This document shows positions 1-5,349 of a stretch of DNA of 8,274 bases, piece after piece. Made by a program: the position numbers and the translations under genes. A model generated the notes under the pieces. That model was given only the letters and a program-made list of their open reading frames with translations. It made no database searches and was not told the DNA's origin. The stretch lies in assembly GCA_036555745.1 (NCBI GenBank), contig DATBKV010000151.1:1-8274 (forward strand). Direction: 5' to 3'. This DNA is from VAZQ01 sp036555745. GTDB taxonomy: Bacteria; Pseudomonadota; Alphaproteobacteria; Rhizobiales; Xanthobacteraceae. How positions within the stretch are numbered: the first letter of the stretch is position 1; every line of letters starts with the position of its first letter.

Positions 1-367
1 CATTCTCGTCGAAATATCTTCCGGTGGGATCATTCAGCTCGCCAACTAACGAGTTGTAAAATCTAGTAGCAACGGCCTCGCGGCGCTTGGCCCATTGGTC
101 AACGGTTATTAGAGATTTGAAATAGTCGACGGCTCTTCTGAGCTCAGGGAGCTCTCCGTACATTGGAGCTTCCCCGGGCCTCAAATTGAACATGTCGTCG
201 GGAAAACTAAGGAGAGGCACTTTGACTGCTGATTTGCTTTGATTGCCTTCGCGGTAGGGTTGGTCAGCCGTGGATCGTTGACCCGTTACTTCTGTGACGG
301 TGGCTCTGCTCCCCATCAGCGCTCCCAACAAGCCCCTCAAATACGCGATCAGAACCTCTGCACCCAT
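1..367 (-). CDS. Unrecognised protein, N-terminal 122 residues, runs off left edge
   Basis: An open frame on the minus strand starts at ATG 367-365 and stays open to the window edge, giving 122 residues without a stop. The start is the first ATG downstream of the neighbouring repeat; the frame is also open further upstream into the repeat, so the true start is uncertain, and I see no convincing ribosome binding site. Residues 4-18 are hydrophobic with one arginine; about 25-50 is a polar, low-complexity linker; from residue 51 (VPLLSFPDD) it becomes a mixed, probably helical sequence with many charged residues (ELPELRRAVDYF around 72-83, QWAKRREAVATRFYN around 91-105). I do not recognise the family. 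Codon use is less GC-biased than in htpG, with codons such as TTA, ATA, AGA and ACT, which may mark acquired DNA. That the frame is real is inferred from its uninterrupted length and plausible protein composition. Confidence 0.55.
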   Translation of the reverse strand, partial: MGAEVLIAYLRGLLGALMGSRATVTEVTGQRSTADQPYREGNQSKSAVKVPLLSFPDDMFNLRPGEAPMYGELPELRRAVDYFKSLITVDQWAKRREAVATRFYNSLVGELNDPTGRYFDEN

Positions 368-402
368 GGTCAAAACTGGCCTACTTTCCCCGCTATCACT
401 AT

Positions 403-562
403 ACCCCCTCCCCTTGCGGAGAGGGTGCCCGAGCGAAGCGTAGCTGAGCGAGGGCGGGTGAGGGGGCCTACTCACGAAGTTCGCAACGGCCCCCTCACCC
501 GGCTCGCGTGCCTTCGCTGCGCTTCGGCGCGCTCGCCACCCTCTCCCGCGAGGGGAGAGGGT
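403..562. repeat. Dispersed imperfect palindromic repeat, copy 1
   Basis: About 160 bp in which the left arm is an imperfect reverse complement of the right arm. Each outer end is itself a small hairpin (CCCTC...GAGAGGG at the left, CCCTCTCCCGCGAGGGGAG at the right), and the arms meet around a non-symmetrical centre near 463-487, flanked by GGGTGAGGGGGC and GCCCCCTCACCC. A second copy lies at 4939-5096; both share the 23-bp block at 438-460 and the right terminal hairpin. From memory, elements of this CCCTCTCCC / GGGTGAGGG type are common between genes in Bradyrhizobium and relatives. This copy lies just downstream of htpG, so it could also act as a transcript-end structure, but there is no T run and that role is speculative. 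Confidence 0.75.
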
Positions 563-652
563 AACCGAGCCCGCGGCACCAAATGCGGATCAGCGCGCGA
601 ACTCGAAGCGCGGCCGCACTTGGGGCGGCGCATCGCACTGACTGGAAAGACG

Positions 653-2569
653 CTAACCGGATTTCTCTCCGCCGTCCTTCGCGGCGAGGCCGCGGGTGAT
701 CAGGCGCGCCAGGCGGTCGCAGAACGCCTTGGGGTCGGCGGGCCGCTCGCCGTCGAGCACGCGCGCTTCGTCGAACAGGAGCTGCGCCACGTCCGCCTTG
801 AACGCGCGCTCGTCCTCGCCGAGCGCGGCGAGCGCGCGCACGATCTCGTGCCGCGTGTTGAGCTCGAGGATCGGCTTGCCCGCGCTCTTGAGGCGCCCCG
901 CGCCGGCCAGCATCTTCTCGAGCTGGCGATCAAGCCCGATGTCGGGCGCCACCAGGCAGGCGACGCTGTCGGTCAGGCGGTCGGAGGCCCGCACGTCGGA
1001 CACGGCCTCGCCCAGCGTCTCCTTGATGAAGGCGATGAGGCCGGTGACCCCCGCGTCCGGCTCCGGCGGCGTTTCCGCCTCGGCCTCGAGGCGCGGGATC
1101 TGCGCGAGATCGGCCGAGCCCTGGGTCACCGATTTGAACGGCTTGCCCTCGAACGAGGCCCCCGCCGCCACCCAGAAGCTGTCGATCGGATCGGCCAGGA
1201 GGAGGACTTCCACGCCGCGTGCGCGAAAACCTTCGAGATGCGGCGAGGCCTCGAGCCGCGCGAGGTCGTCGCCGGCGAGATAGTAGATCGCAGTCTGGTT
1301 CGCCTTGAGTGCGCCGACGTAGTCCTTGAGGCTGCGCCAGGCGCCGCCCGAGGCCGTGGTCTTGAAGCGCGCGAGCGCGAGCAGCGCGTCGCGGCGCTCG
1401 TAGTCCTCGTAGATCCCCTCCTTCAGCACGGCGCCGAAATTGTCCCAGATCTTGCCGTAGGCCTCGGGCTCCTTGTCCGCGAGCTTGTCGAGCTCGCCGA
1501 GCAGGCGGCTGGTCACGCCCTTGGCGATCGCGGCGAGGATCGGACTCTCCTGGATCATCTCGCGCGAGATGTTGAGCGGCAGGTCGGCGGAGTCGACGAG
1601 CCCGCGCACGAAGCGCAGGTAGCGCGGCAGGATCTCGGCCTCGTCGGTGATGAAGACGCGCTTGACGTAGAGCTTGATGCGGCCCCGGCGGTCCGGATCG
1701 AACAGGTCGAACGGGCGCGCGCCCGGAACGAAGGCGAGCACGGTGTATTCCTGGCGGCCCTCGGCGCGGAAATGCACGGTCAGCGCCGGCTCGTCGAGCT
1801 GGCCGGCGAGACTGCGGTAGAAGTCGGCGTAGTCCGCGCTCGAGATCTCCGACCGCGGCTTGGTCCAGAGCGCGGCGCCGTCGGCGACCTGGGAAGGCTC
1901 CGCGCCCGGCTTCTCTATGATCGAGATCGGCACCGGCACGTGGCCGGACTGCGCCTTGACCACGCGCTCGAGCGCGAAGCGCCCGGCATATTTGGCAGCG
2001 TCCTCCATGAGGTGCAGCACCACGCGGGTGCCGCGCGTGGGCGCGTCCGCGAGCGCGGCGGGCGCGATCGAGAACGTGCCCTTGCCGTCGGACGACCAGA
2101 GCGACGCCTCGTCGCTGCCGGCGCGGCGGGAGACGACGTCCACGCGGTCGGCCACCATGAAGGCGGAATAGAAGCCGACGCCGAACTGGCCGATGAAGCT
2201 CACGCCCTCGCGGTCCTTTTCGGCCTCGATGCGGTCGAGGAAGGCGCGGGTGCCGGAGCGCGCGATGGTGCCGAGCGCCTCCACCATCTCGTCGCGGCTC
2301 ATGCCGATGCCGTTGTCCTCGACGGTCAGGCGACGGTTATCGGCGTCGGCGAGAAGGGTGATGCGCGGCGACGGATCGTCGCCGATGAGGCTCGGCTCGG
2401 CGATCGCCTCGTAGCGCAGCCGCTCGCAGGCGTCGGCGGCGTTGGAGATCAGCTCGCGCAGGAATACGTCCTTGTCGGAATAGACCGAGTGCACCATCAG
2501 CTGCAGCAGCTTGGCGACGTCGGCCTCGAACGCGCGGCTCTCGGGTTGCTTGTCCTCTACGTCAGTCAT
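653..2569 (-). CDS. htpG: Chaperone HtpG (bacterial Hsp90), 638 aa
   Basis: ATP-dependent dimeric cytosolic chaperone that remodels client proteins, usually with DnaK. The N-terminal GHKL ATPase domain is complete: RELISNAADA (38-47, with the catalytic Glu and the Mg-coordinating Asn), DNGIGM (85-90), the lid and GQFGVGFYSAFMVA (127-140), and TRGTRVVLHL (178-187). The middle domain has LNISREMIQ, containing the conserved arginine that contacts ATP. The length is close to E. coli HtpG (624). The start is set at ATG 2569-2567 because family homology begins with MTDVEDKQPESRAFEAD and AGGGA lies 10 nt upstream; a longer frame to 2785 would place the promoter inside the gene and is rejected. It is transcribed from the sigma-32-type promoter at 2681-2721 and followed by the palindromic repeat at 403-562. 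The plus strand opposite is open for hundreds of codons, which I attribute to GC-rich codon structure. Confidence 0.98.
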   Translation of the reverse strand: MTDVEDKQPESRAFEADVAKLLQLMVHSVYSDKDVFLRELISNAADACERLRYEAIAEPSLIGDDPSPRITLLADADNRRLTVEDNGIGMSRDEMVEALGTIARSGTRAFLDRIEAEKDREGVSFIGQFGVGFYSAFMVADRVDVVSRRAGSDEASLWSSDGKGTFSIAPAALADAPTRGTRVVLHLMEDAAKYAGRFALERVVKAQSGHVPVPISIIEKPGAEPSQVADGAALWTKPRSEISSADYADFYRSLAGQLDEPALTVHFRAEGRQEYTVLAFVPGARPFDLFDPDRRGRIKLYVKRVFITDEAEILPRYLRFVRGLVDSADLPLNISREMIQESPILAAIAKGVTSRLLGELDKLADKEPEAYGKIWDNFGAVLKEGIYEDYERRDALLALARFKTTASGGAWRSLKDYVGALKANQTAIYYLAGDDLARLEASPHLEGFRARGVEVLLLADPIDSFWVAAGASFEGKPFKSVTQGSADLAQIPRLEAEAETPPEPDAGVTGLIAFIKETLGEAVSDVRASDRLTDSVACLVAPDIGLDRQLEKMLAGAGRLKSAGKPILELNTRHEIVRALAALGEDERAFKADVAQLLFDEARVLDGERPADPKAFCDRLARLITRGLAAKDGGEKSG

Positions 2570-2624
2570 GGCGGCAGGGTCCCTGGAAGATGGGGGATCG
2601 GAGCGCGGCGCGCGCCCAGGTCCA

Positions 2625-2642
2625 CAACCGCCGCAGCGGTTG
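2625..2642 (-). promoter_or_regulatory. Stem-loop in htpG leader RNA
   Basis: Perfect 7-bp inverted repeat CAACCGC / GCGGTTG with a 4-nt loop. Read as htpG leader RNA the loop is UGCG closed by C-G, which fits the exceptionally stable C(UNCG)G tetraloop class. It sits between the promoter and the start codon, 56-73 nt upstream of ATG. Nearer the gene, CAGG-GAC-CCTG overlaps the probable Shine-Dalgarno AGGGA, so the leader may be structured around its ribosome binding site. No ROSE-type UYGCU element was found. A regulatory role is inference. Confidence 0.45.
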
Positions 2643-2680
2643 AACGGCGTGCGGAACCGGGGCCATCCGACGGTTTTTGC

Positions 2681-2721
2681 ATTTGGGCGACCTTTTGGCG
2701 CTGTCAAGAGGCGAGCGCCAA
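2681..2721 (-). promoter_or_regulatory. Heat-shock promoter with CIRCE-like operator for htpG
   Basis: On the minus strand, CTTGAC (2708-2703) is followed after exactly 15 bp by CCCAAAT (2687-2681), resembling a sigma-32 (RpoH) promoter. Overlapping the -35 is a 27-bp inverted repeat, 2695-2721: TTGGCGCTC, 9 bp, CAGCGCCAA, with 8 of 9 pairs matching. Its 9-N9-9 geometry is that of CIRCE (TTAGCACTC-N9-GAGTGCTAA), the HrcA operator; 13 of 18 arm bases agree with consensus. The same module occurs at 4737-4777 with 35 of 41 positions identical. Transcription should begin near 2674, giving a leader of about 105 nt. The promoter reading is strong because of the paired copy; binding by HrcA is inferred. 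Confidence 0.78.
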
Positions 2722-2748
2722 GGCTCGGCGAGCGACCGATTTTCCAGA

Positions 2749-2770
2749 ACTGTTGCGCCACCGCAACGGT
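2749..2770. other. Palindrome in htpG / exported-protein divergent region
   Basis: GTTGCG (2752-2757), 4-bp spacer CCAC, CGCAAC (2762-2767), extended outwards by AC / GT with one mismatch on each side. It lies upstream of the htpG promoter and about 67 bp before the exported-protein start at 2837, so it could be an operator for either gene. A sequence loosely like an EcfG promoter (AGAAC-N16-CGGTT) overlaps it, but the match is imperfect. I cannot assign a regulator. Confidence 0.3.
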
Positions 2771-2836
2771 TTGATGGCCGCGCATGGGCTACAAAGAGCG
2801 CGGGGGCTGCGACTCGAACAAGCGGGGACAACGTCC

Positions 2837-3124
2837 ATGCGACGACTCCTCTATTCCCTTGCGATGGCGATGCTCGCGACCGTGCTGCTGCCCGTGCTGC
2901 AGGCGTCCGCCTTCACCAGCGATCCCGCGAGCGGCACGAATGTCGACGGCTCCGCACGCTTCGTCGATCCCGACGATCAAATGCGTTCCATGTTCTCCGG
3001 CGGAGCGGACGAGGAGGGTTGGGCGGATCGCAATTCCAGCACGCGAAACATGACGCCCGGGCCGAATGGGACCAATCAGGGGATCACGTTTCCAAGTTGG
3101 CTGTTGCCGACGCCGCGCCGGTAG
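2837..3124 (+). CDS. Small exported protein of unknown function, 95 aa
   Basis: Starts at ATG 2837 and is transcribed away from htpG. Residues 1-25 form a typical Sec signal peptide: MRR, a hydrophobic core (LLYSLAMAMLATVLLPVL) and ASA ahead of the predicted cleavage site before FTSD. The mature part, about 70 residues, is hydrophilic and rich in Gly, Ser, Asp and Asn, with DGSARFVDPDDQM near residues 37-49 and no cysteine, so it is neither a lipoprotein nor disulfide-bonded. From memory, short exported proteins carrying NxDGSARFVDPDD are frequent in Bradyrhizobiaceae and have no known function. The same frame is open far upstream (to 239) across the strand opposite htpG; I choose 2837 because the signal peptide begins there. 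GCGGGGA about 9 nt upstream is only a fair ribosome binding site. Expression in the periplasm or outside the cell is predicted. Confidence 0.8.
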   Translation: MRRLLYSLAMAMLATVLLPVLQASAFTSDPASGTNVDGSARFVDPDDQMRSMFSGGADEEGWADRNSSTRNMTPGPNGTNQGITFPSWLLPTPRR

Positions 3125-3196
3125 AGGCCTCGGCGCACGACGGAGCCCGCATGCCGATCCATTGCGCCGATCGCGCGATGCGGACGTTAGGGCGGC

Positions 3197-3227
3197 ACCG
3201 GTACCCGTTTTTCGGGATCATGCGCTA
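3197..3227. repeat. Possible fragment of a GATCATGC-type dispersed repeat
   Basis: The stretch from ACCGGTACCCG through TTTTTCGGGATCATGCGCTA resembles half of a palindromic dispersed repeat that I remember from Bradyrhizobium and relatives, in which GCATGATCC...GAAAA is mirrored by TTTTC...GATCATGC. Only one arm is present. It lies at the edge of the htpG 5' duplication (3261-3314), where repeat-mediated rearrangement would be plausible. Identification is from memory and weak. Confidence 0.35.
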
Positions 3228-3314
3228 GGCTACGGCGCGAGCGGCGTCGGGTTGGCGGCCGTCGGCCTCGAACGGGCGGCTCTCGGGTTGCTTGTCCTCT
3301 ACCTCAGTCATGGC
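3225..3314 (-). pseudogene. Orphan duplicate of the htpG 5' end (28-codon remnant)
   Basis: Positions 3261-3314 match 2519-2572 at 52 of 54 bases, in the same orientation. The match covers the htpG start codon and 16 further codons plus three bases upstream. Read from ATG 3311-3309 it gives MTEVEDKQPESRPFEAD, against MTDVEDKQPESRAFEAD in the intact gene; both base differences change an amino acid (D3E and A13P). After codon 17 the frame diverges into unrelated residues and stops at 3227-3225. Neither the promoter module nor the leader is duplicated. The remnant sits 110 bp downstream of the hsp20 operon on the same strand. It is either the scar of a second htpG or a recombination product. A 28-residue product would lack all ATPase motifs. 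Confidence 0.85.
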
Positions 3315-3348
3315 AGGCAGGTTTCCCAGGGGGCATGGAGATTTCGCA

Positions 3349-3373
3349 GGCGTGCGTCGCTCATGCGCACGCC
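3349..3373 (-). terminator. Hairpin downstream of the hsp20 operon, possible terminator
   Basis: Perfect 8-bp inverted repeat GGCGTGCG / CGCACGCC with a 9-nt loop, 48 bp past the stop codon of the last operon gene. No T run follows on the minus strand, so it is not a canonical Rho-independent terminator. It may instead protect the 3' end or be incidental in GC-rich DNA. Confidence 0.3.
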
Positions 3374-3420
3374 GTGGCGGGGACGGCCCGTGGCGAGCTT
3401 CGAGCGGCGCCGGGCTTCCG

Positions 3421-3792
3421 TCAATGCAGCGGCGCGCCCTGGTCGCCGTGACCGGCGCCTCCGCCGCGGCCGGACGGCGCACGGCGCCGGACCGCGCGCG
3501 GCCGCTCGGCGGCGGCAAGCGTCGCGTTGCCCGCCCGGTCGAGCACGCGTAGCGCATCCATGATGTCGTCGAACGCCACCAGCCGCCCGTGCGGGTTCTT
3601 GCGCAGCGCCGGCGCGGCCTCGACCGCGCAGGCATCCGAGGCCCAGGATGCGAGGATCGCGCGTTTCTCGTTCAGGGAAAGATCGGGATCATTGATCACG
3701 TCCGAGGGATGCTCGAAAACCTGCGATGGATGCAAGAGGGTGTCGAGATCGAGGATGCGATCGTCCAGCAGGTCGGTGTGCTTGCGCTCCAT
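3421..3792 (-). CDS. Conserved unknown protein of the hsp20 operon, 123 aa
   Basis: Third gene of the heat-shock operon. ATG 3792-3790 follows a very strong Shine-Dalgarno whose first bases are the TGA stop of the preceding hsp20 gene (TGAGGAGGAG), with 12 nt between the genes, so translation is probably coupled. The core, residues 19-85, is well ordered: an acidic start, LHPSQVFEHPSDVINDPDLS, then NEKRAILASWASDACAVE (41-58), PALRKNPHGRLV, and FDDIMDALRVLD (74-85). From memory, small proteins with this NEKRAILASWASDACAVE core are conserved next to Hsp20 genes in rhizobia; no function is established to my knowledge. The C-terminal 35 residues are Arg/Gly/Ala-rich and low in complexity, probably disordered and lineage-specific, or a readthrough tail. 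No signal peptide or membrane segment. A role with Hsp20 or its substrates is inferred only from co-transcription. Confidence 0.88.
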   Translation of the reverse strand: MERKHTDLLDDRILDLDTLLHPSQVFEHPSDVINDPDLSLNEKRAILASWASDACAVEAAPALRKNPHGRLVAFDDIMDALRVLDRAGNATLAAAERPRAVRRRAPSGRGGGAGHGDQGAPLH

Positions 3793-3804
3793 GGCTTCTC
3801 CTCC

Positions 3805-4203
3805 TCACCTGACTTGGATCTTGCGCGGCTTTGCCTGCTCGGCCTTCGGCAGCGTGAGCGACAGCACGCCGTCCTTGAGCTCGGCCTCGATCGCGTTCTG
3901 ATCGATCTTGCTGGAGAGCTGGAAGCTGCGCGCATAGTGCCCGACGTTGTACTCGGTATAGAGCGGCTGCAGCCCCTGGTACTTCGAGAGGTCGAGCCGG
4001 CCTTCCACGTTGAGGATGCCCTGCTCGACGCGGATGTCGACGTTGCTCTTCTCCACCCCCGGCATTTCGAGGACGACGCTAAGCGCGTCGGGCGTCTCGT
4101 AGATGTCGGCGTTCGGCAGGAACACGCGCGCCGGGATGGTGGTTTCCTCGGATTGCTCGAGCTCGCGCTTTTTCTGAACCTGCAGCTCCTGTCTCGCAGC
4201 CAT
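3805..4203 (-). CDS. hsp20: Small heat-shock protein, Hsp20 family (second copy), 132 aa
   Basis: ATP-independent holdase that binds unfolding proteins in the cytoplasm and passes them to DnaK/ClpB-type refolding. A short charged N-terminal arm (1-24, QELQVQKKRELEQSEE) precedes an alpha-crystallin domain at about 25-120: VFLPNADIYETPDALSVVLE, MPGVEKSNVDIRVEQGILNV, an FQLSSKID strand, then LKDGVLSLTLPKA with the family's DGVL signature at 111-114. The C-terminal I-x-V motif (IQV, 129-131), which docks between subunits in oligomers, is present. ATG 4203-4201 is preferred over ATG 4209-4207 because GGGAGG lies 7 nt before the former and only 1 nt before the latter. It is separated by 32 nt from the upstream hsp20 gene and overlaps the ribosome binding site of the next. 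The N-terminal arm is shorter and more charged than in the first copy, so the two may form different or mixed oligomers. Confidence 0.95.
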   Translation of the reverse strand: MAARQELQVQKKRELEQSEETTIPARVFLPNADIYETPDALSVVLEMPGVEKSNVDIRVEQGILNVEGRLDLSKYQGLQPLYTEYNVGHYARSFQLSSKIDQNAIEAELKDGVLSLTLPKAEQAKPRKIQVR

Positions 4204-4210
4204 GGTCATG

Positions 4211-4216
4211 CCTCCC
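4211..4216 (-). promoter_or_regulatory. Ribosome binding site that decides the second hsp20 start
   Basis: GGGAGG on the minus strand, within the 32-nt gap after the first hsp20 gene. Spacing is 7 nt to ATG 4203 and 1 nt to ATG 4209, which favours the shorter reading beginning MAARQ. Confidence 0.8.
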
Positions 4217-4235
4217 AAGTGTGCTGATCGCGACG

Positions 4236-4661
4236 TCAGTTGATCTTGATCGCGCGCGGCTTGTCGCGGTCCGCGCGCGGCAGGAACAGCGCCAGGATGC
4301 CGTCGCGGTATTCCGCCTTGATGCGGTCGGGATCGAGCCCCACGGGTAGCGACAGCGTGCGGTCGAACTCGCCGGAGACGCGCTCCCGGCGATGCACGCT
4401 CACCCCCTCGGGGTAGGTGACGCTCTTCTTGCCGGAAATCCGGATGGTGTTCTCCTTGGCCTCGATCTGCAGCTTGTCCTTTTCGAGGCCGGGCAACTCG
4501 ATGATCGCCAGGATGTCGTCGCCCTGCTTGAACACGTTGATTGGCGGGAACGGGCCCTGGCTCGCGGTCTGCTGCTCCAGCCAGCCGCTCGAGAGTCGGG
4601 CGTCGAGCGCCCGCTGCAGGTTGAACAGCGCGTCGAATGGATCGGCAAAAGCTGTGATCAT
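4236..4661 (-). CDS. hsp20: Small heat-shock protein, Hsp20 family (first copy), 141 aa
   Basis: First gene of the operon, an alpha-crystallin-type holdase of the IbpA/HspA kind. The N-terminal arm carries DPFDALFNLQRALDARL (7-23), typical of Hsp20 substrate-binding arms. The alpha-crystallin domain spans about 38-130: PPINVFKQGDDILAIIELPG, LEKDKLQIEAKENTIRISGK, then RRERVSGEFDRTLSLP (91-106) and YRDGILALFLPRA, with DGIL in place of the usual GVL. The C-terminal I-x-I motif IKI (138-140) is present. ATG 4661-4659 is chosen because MITAFADPFD matches the usual family N-terminus; GTG 4673-4671 would add MGAN and is possible. An alternative frame from 4680 is open through the whole gene and into the next one, but it encodes nothing recognisable. 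The gene lies about 70 nt behind the heat-shock promoter at 4737-4777, with two hairpins in its leader. Confidence 0.95.
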   Translation of the reverse strand: MITAFADPFDALFNLQRALDARLSSGWLEQQTASQGPFPPINVFKQGDDILAIIELPGLEKDKLQIEAKENTIRISGKKSVTYPEGVSVHRRERVSGEFDRTLSLPVGLDPDRIKAEYRDGILALFLPRADRDKPRAIKIN

Positions 4662-4683
4662 GTTCGCACCCACGTCTCATGAT
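4657..4683 (-). promoter_or_regulatory. Possible start-codon hairpin of the first hsp20 gene
   Basis: ATCATG (4683-4678) can pair with CATGAT (4662-4657), and the ATG start at 4661-4659 lies inside the right arm. The 15-nt loop holds GUGGGUG, the only Shine-Dalgarno-like sequence. A weak 6-bp stem that hides a start codon in a heat-shock mRNA would suit an RNA thermometer. It does not match ROSE or FourU consensus. The pairing is seen; the function is inference. Confidence 0.35.
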
Positions 4684-4685
4684 GT

Positions 4686-4723
4686 CGGGGCGACGAAAAC
4701 CGCAGATGGAGCCAGTCGCCCCG
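4686..4723 (-). promoter_or_regulatory. Strong stem-loop at the 5' end of the hsp20 mRNA
   Basis: Perfect 9-bp inverted repeat CGGGGCGAC / GTCGCCCCG with a 20-nt loop. It begins a few nucleotides after the predicted transcription start and would form in the leader. It could stabilise the mRNA or act with the start-codon hairpin at 4657-4683. A CG-rich stem this strong is unlikely to melt at heat-shock temperature by itself. Confidence 0.5.
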
Positions 4724-4736
4724 GATGGCGATTTCG

Positions 4737-4777
4737 ATTTGGGTGCCGTTTTGGCACTGTCAAGGGGCGAGTGCCAA
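4737..4777 (-). promoter_or_regulatory. Heat-shock promoter with CIRCE-like operator for the hsp20 operon
   Basis: On the minus strand CCCCTTGAC (-35 core CTTGAC at 4764-4759) is followed after 15 bp by CCCAAAT (4743-4737), the same arrangement as before htpG. The inverted repeat at 4751-4777 reads TTGGCACTC, 9 bp, CAGTGCCAA; 15 of 18 arm bases agree with CIRCE. Relative to the htpG copy, 35 of 41 positions are identical, and two differences form a compensatory pair (G:C there, A:T here at the sixth arm position), so the symmetry itself appears to be conserved. Activation by RpoH and repression by HrcA are inferred from these consensus matches. Confidence 0.82.
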
Positions 4778-4938
4778 AGAGGCCGTTGCGGGCTGGCAGA
4801 TTTGAGCCAACCTATTGAACAAGCGATATTTTAGCCGACGGCCACGGCAATTGAAGCGGGCTCTCCGTGCGCTGTTTCCAGTTTGGCTGTCCACGGAACG
4901 TCCGGCTCCGTTTCGACCGGTGTCGCTGTAGCGATGAA

Positions 4939-5096
4939 ACCCTCTCCTCCGCGGGAGAGGGTACCCGGGGCGAGGCGTAGCTGAGCGAGGGCGGGTGGGG
5001 GGTGCTTTCGGAAAGCCGTTTCCAAGCCCCCCCTCACCGGGCTCGCTTGCCTTCGCTTCGCTCCGGCGCGGTCACCACCCTCTCCCGCGAGGGGAG
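4939..5096. repeat. Dispersed imperfect palindromic repeat, copy 2
   Basis: Same element as at 403-562 and in the same orientation. It opens with ACCCTCTCCTCCGCGGGAG, shares the 23-bp block (4975-4997 here, 438-460 there) and the terminal hairpin CCCTCTCCCGCGAGGGGAG, and again has a centre that differs between copies (about 4998-5030). The two copies bracket htpG, the exported protein and the hsp20 operon, 4.4 kb apart. No target-site duplication or transposase is visible. Open frames across it are artefacts of its composition. Confidence 0.75.
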
Positions 5097-5349
5097 CAAG
5101 ACAACCTCGGATCGATGCAGTTTTGCGTTTGCAAGCAATCAGGTACGCGACAGCCGGGCACCCGGTCTTGTTGGCAGGCTGCATATAGGTAGCACCATCA
5201 GGTCTGATGCCATCATCTCACCTGGGACTTCCATTCACCGCGTGCGCCGACACGTCCCCGCATTCGCAGAATGACAGGTTATGGAACACGCGGGCATGAA
5301 CACCAGCATCTGAAATGCGATCCCCGCGCACCAAGTACGGCGTTGCTGA
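5097..5349. other. Non-coding stretch, nothing recognised
   Basis: Together with 4778-4938 this is the part of the gap upstream of the hsp20 promoter that is not repeat. I see no convincing gene, tRNA or promoter. Open frames here lack ribosome binding sites or cross the repeat. The only structure noted is a 4-bp hairpin CCGG-GCAC-CCGG near 5156-5167, too weak to call. Confidence 0.5.

Noticed and set aside
239..2836. Very long plus-strand open frame opposite htpG
   Set aside because: htpG on the other strand has full domain structure and motifs; the antisense frame is open because of GC-rich third positions. Only its last 95 codons, from 2837, look like a protein.
4204..4680. Alternative minus-strand frame through the first hsp20 gene, in frame with the second
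   Set aside because: Its sequence is low-complexity Arg/Ala/Pro-rich and shows no domain, whereas the overlapping Hsp20 frame is unmistakable. The second hsp20 has its own ribosome binding site.
4831..5184. Minus-strand open frame of 117 codons
   Set aside because: It runs through the palindromic repeat, and the APLAGEGG / SPVRGGLE-like residues are the usual translation of that repeat type.
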